Shown here in pieces: positions 58,989-64,000 of a stretch of DNA of 64,000 nucleotides. The notes beneath the pieces are model-generated. The model searched no databases. It worked only from the letters and a program-made list of their open reading frames with translations, and was not told the DNA's origin. Each line of letters opens with the position of its first letter. Within the stretch, counting starts at the first letter, position 1. The position numbers and the translations under genes are program-made. Location: contig DLGC01000018.1 in NCBI GenBank assembly GCA_002482525.1, positions 1-64,000 on the forward strand. Direction: 5' to 3'. The stretch comes from Propionibacteriaceae bacterium UBA7704. GTDB lineage: Bacteria > Actinomycetota > Actinomycetes > Propionibacteriales > Propionibacteriaceae.

Positions 58989-59018
58989 CGCCGACACAGC
59001 GCTCACAAGACCCCCGCC

Positions 59019-59807
59019 TCAGCGGTCCTCGAAGGCCCGCGCAAAGACCGGCTCGGCGGCCGTCGAGGCCTCGGCGTCGTAGCGATAGCCGGCCGCAGTG
59101 AACTCGACGAGCTTCCTGGGACTGCGCACCCGGTTGAGAATCAGCCAGGACGCCATCTCACCTCGAGCGTGTTTGGCGTAGTAAGACAGCACTTTGCGCC
59201 GTCCGCGAGCATCGGTGTCCTCAAACCGTGGGCTGATCACCCGGCCATTGAGACCCTCCGGTCGGATCGCAGCGAAGTACTCCTTCGATGCCAGATTGAT
59301 GACCGTCGCGGAGCCCGGCGAGGCGGCCACGTCGGCGGCGAGCAGCTCGGTGATGCGATCACCCCACCATTGGTAGAGGTCTCGGCCACGCTCGGTGGCC
59401 AGCTTGGTGCCCATCTCCAACCGGTACGGCAGCATCGCGTCCAGCGGACGCAGCACTCCGTACAGCCCCGACAGGATGCGCAGCGTCTTCTGTGCCTCGG
59501 TGAAATCCGCTGTGCCGAATCGCTGGCGAGCATTCAAGCCCTGGTAGGCGTCTCCGTTGAACCCCAGGATTGCGACCCGGGAGGCCTGTTTCGGGAACGG
59601 CACGGTGAAACCGGCCCATCGTTGCGCATTGAGGGCGGCCAACTCGTCGGAAATGCCGGACAGGCGCGCCAGTTCTGCCACCGACTTGGTCTTCATCACT
59701 GCGGCGAGCTGATCGGCTTGATCGAGTAGGCGCGGCTCGGTCGTTGCGGTGCGCGGCACCGGACTATCGAAATCCAGCGCCTTGGCCGGTGAAAGCAGAA
59801 TCAGCAC
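59019..59807 (-). CDS. yaaA: Peroxide stress protein YaaA (DUF328/UPF0246)
   Basis: 262 residues. The N-terminus MLILLSPAKALDFDSP and mid-protein ILSGLYGVLRPLDAMLPYRLEMGTKL are family signatures. In E. coli YaaA lowers free iron and limits Fenton damage during hydrogen peroxide stress. Its proximity to trxB-trxA, another redox defence pair, is suggestive. The GTG start has TAGGCT exactly 6 nt upstream. Confidence 0.94.
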   Translation of the reverse strand: MLILLSPAKALDFDSPVPRTATTEPRLLDQADQLAAVMKTKSVAELARLSGISDELAALNAQRWAGFTVPFPKQASRVAILGFNGDAYQGLNARQRFGTADFTEAQKTLRILSGLYGVLRPLDAMLPYRLEMGTKLATERGRDLYQWWGDRITELLAADVAASPGSATVINLASKEYFAAIRPEGLNGRVISPRFEDTDARGRRKVLSYYAKHARGEMASWLILNRVRSPRKLVEFTAAGYRYDAEASTAAEPVFARAFEDR

Positions 59808-59813
59808 ACCGGG

Positions 59814-59819
59814 AGCCTA
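59814..59819 (-). promoter_or_regulatory. -10 element TAGGCT, leaderless yaaA
   Basis: Minus-strand TAGGCT plus 6 nt leads to the GTG at 59807. Confidence 0.48.
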
Positions 59820-59835
59820 GGGGGCCGTCGGTGGA

Positions 59836-59860
59836 CCCTTCGACAAGCCCAGGGAACGGA
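59836..59860 (+). repeat. REP-like repeat (family B)
   Basis: CCCTTCGACAAGCCCAGGGA continues AACGGA and closely matches the 42072-42094 copy. A partial copy (CAACAAGCCCAGGGAACGGA) follows at 59881-59900. A reverse-oriented relative, GGCTGAGCTTGACGAAGCCC, lies at 59941-59960. Confidence 0.65.
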
Positions 59861-60078
59861 TCGGCTCGGCCACACCCCCGCAACAAGCCCAGGGAACGGA
59901 CTCCACGCCGGGGACGCCTGGCCGCGCCACTCCCACCGGCGGCTGAGCTTGACGAAGCCCAACCGTGTCGCCATACCCCGCCCGGTATCGGGAATGATCT
60001 GGTGAGCCTCGTGGTTGCACCTAGGCGACAAACGCACCACAGTTGGCACTGTTCGAGCACCGTTGGAAGAGGATTCCC

Positions 60079-61038
60079 ATGACCGACCCCCGTGAAGTCA
60101 TCATCATCGGCTCCGGCCCGTCCGGTTTCACCGCCGCCATCTACACCGCCCGCGCCGGTTTGAAGCCACTCATGTTCGAAGGCGCCATCTCCGCCGGCGG
60201 TGCCCTGATGAACACCACCGAAGTGGAGAACTTTCCAGGCTTCACCGATGGTGTCATGGGCCCGGAACTGATGATGAACATGCGCGGCCAGGCCGAGCGG
60301 TTCGGCGCCGAGATCATCACCGACGATGTCACTGCTGTTGACCTGACCGGCGACATCAAGACCGTCACTGATTCCGAGGGCAACACCTACCAGGCCAAGG
60401 CCGTCATCTTGGCGACCGGTTCGGGCTACCGTCGCTTGGGGTTGGCCGATGAGGACCGGCTGTCGGGCCGCGGCGTCTCCTGGTGCGCGACCTGTGACGG
60501 CTTCTTCTTCCGCGACAAGGACATCGCCGTGGTCGGCGGCGGCGACTCCGCCTTGGAGGAGGCCACCTTCCTGACCCGCTTCGCGAAGTCGGTCACCTTG
60601 ATCCACCGCCGCGATGAACTGCGCGGCTCCAAGATCATGGTCGACCGCGCGCTGACCGATCCGAAGATCACCGTCGCTTGGAACTCCGTGATCACCGGAC
60701 TCACCGGAGAATCGGCCATCACCGGCGCGATCCTGCAGGACACCGTCACCGGCGAGACTCGTGAACTGCCGATTCAGGGCCTGTTCGTCGCTATCGGCCA
60801 CGATCCGCGCTCGGAGTTGTTCGCCGGCCAGGTCGAGTTGGACGATGCCGGATATGTGGTGGTGGACGCGCCCAGCACCCGCACCAATCTTGCGGGCGTG
60901 TTCGCGTGTGGCGATTTGGTCGACCACACCTACCGGCAGGCGATCACCGCTGCAGGTACCGGCTGTGCAGCAGCTTTGGACGCCGAGCGTTTCCTGGCGG
61001 CATTGTCCGATGAGTCCTCTACGCTGACTGCTGTCTGA
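60079..61038 (+). CDS. trxB: Thioredoxin reductase
   Basis: 319 residues. The FAD motif is GSGPSG at 11-16, the redox-active disulphide is C136-A-T-C139 in SWCATCDG, the NADPH motif is VVGGGDSALEEA, and the C-terminal FAD site is GVFACGDLVDHTYRQAITAAG. It reduces thioredoxin with NADPH. The ATG at 60079 follows AGAGGA; an upstream in-frame ATG at 60043 would add 12 residues not seen in the family. trxA follows after 23 bp, so they form an operon. Confidence 0.96.
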   Translation: MTDPREVIIIGSGPSGFTAAIYTARAGLKPLMFEGAISAGGALMNTTEVENFPGFTDGVMGPELMMNMRGQAERFGAEIITDDVTAVDLTGDIKTVTDSEGNTYQAKAVILATGSGYRRLGLADEDRLSGRGVSWCATCDGFFFRDKDIAVVGGGDSALEEATFLTRFAKSVTLIHRRDELRGSKIMVDRALTDPKITVAWNSVITGLTGESAITGAILQDTVTGETRELPIQGLFVAIGHDPRSELFAGQVELDDAGYVVVDAPSTRTNLAGVFACGDLVDHTYRQAITAAGTGCAAALDAERFLAALSDESSTLTAV

Positions 61039-61061
61039 ACCCACTGCTGAAGGAATCACCC

Positions 61062-61382
61062 ATGGCTGTCACCGATGTCACCGACGCCACTTTCGCCGAC
61101 GTCGTCCTGTCTTCATCCACCCCCGTGGTGGTGGATTACTGGGCCGATTGGTGTGCGCCGTGTCGACAACTGTCGCCGATCCTGGACGAACTCGCCGTCG
61201 AACTCGGTGACAAGGTCACGTTCGTGAAGATGGACACCAATGTGAACACCCAGGTTCCGGTAAGCCAGGGTGTGATGAGCCTGCCGACGGTGCAGATCTT
61301 CGTGGGCGGCCAGGTCGCGAAGCAGTTCGTCGGCGCCAAGCCGAAGTCGGCCTTTCTGAAGGCGCTCGAAGAGTATCTCTGA
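61062..61382 (+). CDS. trxA: Thioredoxin
   Basis: 106 residues. The active site WCAPC has Cys at 31 and 34, with the buried Asp and cis-Pro loop (SLPTVQIFVGGQV) as in classical thioredoxins. It is the general protein-disulphide reductant, recycled by the product of the preceding gene. AAGGA lies before the ATG. A strong hairpin follows the stop. Confidence 0.96.
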   Translation: MAVTDVTDATFADVVLSSSTPVVVDYWADWCAPCRQLSPILDELAVELGDKVTFVKMDTNVNTQVPVSQGVMSLPTVQIFVGGQVAKQFVGAKPKSAFLKALEEYL

Positions 61383-61389
61383 GCAAAGG

Positions 61390-61427
61390 ATCAGGGCTGG
61401 CCGATCTTGTGATCGGCCAGCCCTGAT
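61390..61427. terminator. Bidirectional terminator between trxA and 61433 gene
   Basis: A perfect 17-bp stem (ATCAGGGCTGGCCGATC with its complement) closes a TTGT loop. It lies 7 bp after the trxA stop and 5 bp after the convergent gene's stop, so it can serve both. Confidence 0.85.
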
Positions 61428-61432
61428 TCGCT

Positions 61433-62761
61433 TCAGCCAACGATGGTATGACTCGTCCAGGCTCGCTTGGACCCGCTACCGGCCCACACCAGACGGTAGG
61501 TGGCCTTGTGGGACGCCTTCCAGGTTGCTGTCACTCGACCGGCAAGGTCGGTCTTGTCGGTGGCGACCTTCACCCAGTGGTCGCCCACCTTCTTCTCCAC
61601 GGTCACCACAGCTCCCTTGCCGACACCGGTCCAGTCCTGCTTCTTCGGACGGTAGGCGACGAACCGAGTACTCACCGTCCGCTTCTTGCCCACGGAGCTG
61701 ACCTGAGTGTGCCGGAAACGCACGATGGTGCGCACCCACGCCGTTGCAGTCTTCGTTGAGGTGATGGTTCCAGAAACGGGGTAGGTCTCGTCCTTCGATA
61801 CCGGCGCATAGGTCTGCGAACCGGTCCAGCTGCCCTTCCACGAGGAGAAGGTGACCTTGCCGAGCTTGTCACCGCCACACCACTGGAAGGTGGTCGCCAG
61901 CGTCCCGGTGAGCGCTGTCGCGGTGCCGGTCATGGTCACCGTGCCGATCTTGGCGTGCTTGGAGTTCTTCACCGTTGCGCTCACACTGAGCTTGCTCAGC
62001 TGGTCTGCAACGCTCGAAGGCACCTGGTAGGCCGCTTTCACCGAGATCGGTACGCACTTGCCGGTGCGAATCACCGCAGAGGTCGCCGAGACGCTGGTGA
62101 GGGTTGCCTGCGGGGCAGCCTGCACCACCGCGGTCTTCTCCGAGGTGGCCGAGGCATCTTCATAGCCGGTCTTGCTCGCGGTCACCTTCAAGGAAAGCCG
62201 ATGACCGAGGTCCGCGGCCTGAATCACATAGGAATAGCTGTTCGCGCCGCTGATCTGGGCGTCATCACGCAGCCACTGGTAGGCGTAAGAGTCGGGGTCC
62301 GGCGACCAACTTCCCACCCAGGACTCCAGCGGCTTACCGACCTGCGCCGTACCGTAGACCTGCGGCGTACCGGGGGTGAAGACCGGCGACGAGGCAGCCT
62401 CCACGGGGCCGTTGATGCTGCTGGACGCCGTGACCCACATGTCGAGGGTGTAGAAGGCGATGATTGAGATGTACTTTCCGGTCTCACTACTGGTCAGAAC
62501 ATAGGTATCTCCGTCTGCCAGACGGGTGCCTGGCGACGTCCCATCAGGATGCACATACCAGGTGTAGACCACGGGGCCCGCGAACCCTGAGCTTGTTGCC
62601 GTGAGTGTCTCGCCAACGGTGTAGGTGCCCGAGATCGTCGCCGAATACACACCTGCCTGAGCTACGGGTGCCGAGGAGGCACTCAAGCCGAATACCAGCC
62701 CCACTGATGCCACCACCGCTGCCAAAGCACGCCAGCGGCCAGATCGCTTCTCTGTTTTCAC
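61433..62761 (-). CDS. Secreted Ig-like repeat protein
   Basis: 442 residues. A signal peptide (1-36, ending VAQA) is followed by two Ig-like repeats of the Y-Q-W type (about 38-115 and 128-215). Key motifs are YTVGETLTATSSGF, YAYQWLRDDAQISGANSYSY and ADLGHRLSLKVTASKTGYED. The C-terminal half (about 230-442) is Lys/Thr-rich beta sequence with one Cys pair (GKC, QWCGG). It is presumably surface-associated or released; no enzyme motif was seen. The GTG start follows AGAGG. In mycobacteria the cell-wall gene cwlM follows trx at this position, but this protein is unrelated. Confidence 0.8.
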   Translation of the reverse strand: MKTEKRSGRWRALAAVVASVGLVFGLSASSAPVAQAGVYSATISGTYTVGETLTATSSGFAGPVVYTWYVHPDGTSPGTRLADGDTYVLTSSETGKYISIIAFYTLDMWVTASSSINGPVEAASSPVFTPGTPQVYGTAQVGKPLESWVGSWSPDPDSYAYQWLRDDAQISGANSYSYVIQAADLGHRLSLKVTASKTGYEDASATSEKTAVVQAAPQATLTSVSATSAVIRTGKCVPISVKAAYQVPSSVADQLSKLSVSATVKNSKHAKIGTVTMTGTATALTGTLATTFQWCGGDKLGKVTFSSWKGSWTGSQTYAPVSKDETYPVSGTITSTKTATAWVRTIVRFRHTQVSSVGKKRTVSTRFVAYRPKKQDWTGVGKGAVVTVEKKVGDHWVKVATDKTDLAGRVTATWKASHKATYRLVWAGSGSKRAWTSHTIVG

Positions 62762-63000
62762 GATAGTCCTCTCTCATCCAGGGGTGATGTCCCACTCCAC
62801 GCTGGGCGGCATCGCCGTCGCGGAATCCCCGAGGTGCCGACCTTCAGGAACACGGAACGATCCCACTCAAGCACCAAACATTCCCCCATGTGGGGAAATC
62901 GGGGCAGACTCCGGCACGTTCCTCCGCCTCGACAGATCAGGAACACGCGATGACACCCCTGACGCTGACCAGGCCGGGGCTCCTGGCCGCAACTCGTCGA
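62762..63000. other. Intergenic region upstream of secreted Ig-like gene
   Basis: 239 bp with GGAACACG twice (62847-62854 and 62941-62948) and a small CCCCATGTGGGG hairpin. The minus-strand promoter for the 62761 gene should be here. Nothing coding is credible. Confidence 0.4.
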
Positions 63001-63537
63001 CTAGCCGCGCAGGGCGCGCCTGGAGACGGCGCCACCGGCTGGCTCAGGCCCGGCATGACCCCACGCCCGCAGGAATCGTGAGAAGCGTCCCAGCCCACTG
63101 CGCTCCAGCACCGTCTGACCGACGTCGAGTCGCCACAACGACTCACCCGGTGCCTGGGTAAAGCCGTTGGCTTTCAGAAAACCCTCTGGGGGCGTCGCGC
63201 AGGTGAGCTGGCCGCGACCACCGACGGCCACGATTTGAGAAAGGTGCAACCGCACCGCCTCGGCCACTGCGGCTTGCACCAGTTGCCGGCCCAGGCCGGC
63301 AGCGGTGTCCTCCGCGCTAACCCACAGCATCTTGATCTGCGCCACACCATCGGGATGACCAGGAGCCATCGCCAGCACCCCGACCACGGTCTCGCCGCTC
63401 ATCACCTTGACGCCGCAGCGCTGCCACCGCTCCGCTGCTCGGGACAGCCAAGCCGTTCCCTCGGGTAGCCGGCGACCGCAGTAGGGGCATGGCAATGCCA
63501 GCACTTCCGGCACAGTCAACGGTGAGAGCCTCGGCAT
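63001..63537 (-). CDS. GNAT-family N-acetyltransferase with N-terminal CxxC
   Basis: 178 residues. CPYCGRR (residues 17-23) could bind zinc. The GNAT core follows, with an acetyl-CoA loop in LWVSAEDTAAGLGRQLVQAAV. The substrate is unknown. A GNAT gene on this strand between trx and parB is a common actinobacterial arrangement (Rv3916c region), which supports origin proximity. AGGAAG lies close before the ATG. It is divergent from the aminotransferase. Confidence 0.85.
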   Translation of the reverse strand: MPRLSPLTVPEVLALPCPYCGRRLPEGTAWLSRAAERWQRCGVKVMSGETVVGVLAMAPGHPDGVAQIKMLWVSAEDTAAGLGRQLVQAAVAEAVRLHLSQIVAVGGRGQLTCATPPEGFLKANGFTQAPGESLWRLDVGQTVLERSGLGRFSRFLRAWGHAGPEPAGGAVSRRALRG

Positions 63538-63614
63538 CGACTTCCTCTGGTTTTCTTAGTCCGTTCCAAGCCTGCCTGTTTCATCCTAGGCCGAGGTTAT
63601 GGAAATCTGGACCG

Positions 63615-64000
63615 GTGAGTCTGCCCGAGCCGAGCCGCCGCGATACGCGGTTGGACCAATATGTCGATGCCTACGCCGAACGAACCCACGGACTGCAGGT
63701 CTCTGCAGTCCGAGCTTTGTTCGCCGTCGCCAATCGACCCGAGGTGGTCTCACTGGCCGGCGGCATGCCGAACATCACCGATCTCCCCCGCGAGGCGTTG
63801 GGGCAGGCGATGGAGCGACTCGTGCGCGAACGCGGCGTCCAGGCGATGCAATACGGATCGGGCCAGGGCGAGCCATTCATGCGTGAGCAGATCACCGAGG
63901 TCATGGCGCTGGAGGCGATCCACGCCCACGCCGACGACATCGTGGTGACGTGCGGCTCCCAACAGGCATTAGACCTTGTCACCCGCGTTTTCATCAATCC
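63615..64000 (+). CDS. PLP-dependent aminotransferase class I/II (5' part, cut by window end)
   Basis: The first 128 codons of an aminotransferase that continues past the window. The translated start SLPEPSRRDTRLDQYVDAYAE is followed by SLAGGMPN, the typical opening of LysN/2-aminoadipate and related aminotransferases. AMQYGSGQGEPFMREQI and VTCGSQQALDLVTRVF are the cofactor-binding segments. It starts with GTG at 63615, the frame is open to the edge, and it overlaps no other gene. In many actinobacteria such a gene lies between trxA and parB. Confidence 0.85.
   Translation, partial: MSLPEPSRRDTRLDQYVDAYAERTHGLQVSAVRALFAVANRPEVVSLAGGMPNITDLPREALGQAMERLVRERGVQAMQYGSGQGEPFMREQITEVMALEAIHAHADDIVVTCGSQQALDLVTRVFIN

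Larger units (their letters stand above)
58415..59018. repeat. Repeat cluster between tal and yaaA
   Basis: This 604-bp gene-free region is largely family A repeat material: full copies at 58475-58515 and 58843-58882, a reverse copy at 58950-58988, and between them four tandem copies of an 89-90 bp unit. The tal promoter is at its left end. Open frames across it are low-complexity artefacts of the repeats. Confidence 0.8.

Noticed and set aside
62784..63161. Plus-strand frame between the Ig-like gene and GNAT
   Set aside because: It overlaps the GNAT 3' end antisense, is Arg/Pro/Thr-rich, and has no start signal.
1..64000. tRNA, rRNA, prophage or insertion sequence
   Set aside because: Intergenic gaps were read for cloverleaf arms, integrases, transposases and terminal repeats. 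None was convincing. The DUF222/HNH gene alone is not evidence of a mobile element.

Overview
This window is high-GC chromosomal DNA from an actinobacterium. An inference from gene content is Propionibacteriaceae or a close relative, because it holds a K+-independent membrane pyrophosphatase, a glycerol-fermentation gene set including glpABC, and glutamate decarboxylase. The right half has the conserved actinobacterial origin-proximal order: cca, then a DUF6049 protein, then MurJ fused to a pseudokinase, later trxB-trxA, a GNAT acetyltransferase and a PLP aminotransferase. parB, parA and dnaA would be expected just beyond the right end. No rRNA, tRNA, CRISPR array, phage or insertion sequence was recognised.

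Layout. 0-13 kb: housekeeping and stress genes (NUDIX hydrolase, DUF222/HNH nuclease, nitroreductase, zinc alcohol dehydrogenase, gadB, S4 protein, prolyl-aminopeptidase-like hydrolase, patatin, a FetAB-like ABC pair, and a cNMP-CBS-nucleotidyltransferase protein with a DnaQ-like exonuclease). 13-25 kb: envelope and signalling genes (thioesterase, DUF218 protein with Ig-like tail, ketopantoate reductase, CAP protein, NarL-type two-component system, septum-formation-type lipoprotein, FMN reductase, MscS channel, alkaline phosphatase with Ig-like tail, EamA exporter, tag). 25-36 kb: hppA, fadD, a MarR-MFS unit, a RibD-like reductase, a HAD phosphatase, a P-loop kinase, an M42 peptidase and cca.

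36-64 kb: the DUF6049-murJ operon, then a glycerol regulon in two parts. glpF-glpK with a divergent SorC-type regulator lies at 42-46 kb, and the glpABC operon at 53-57 kb. Between them sits an unusual block: a 1222-residue HTH/STAND-NTPase/transmembrane/WD40 protein, a small membrane protein, and two tandem secreted paralogs. The two convergent units of this block share a decameric direct-repeat promoter motif. Transaldolase, a repeat array, yaaA, trxB-trxA, a secreted Ig-like protein, GNAT and the truncated aminotransferase follow.

Many genes have no Shine-Dalgarno sequence. Instead they carry a TANNNT hexamer that ends 6-9 nt before the start codon, which points to widespread leaderless transcription. 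Two families of intergenic palindromic repeats are scattered through the window, one of them expanded into a 4 x 90 bp array near 58.5 kb.
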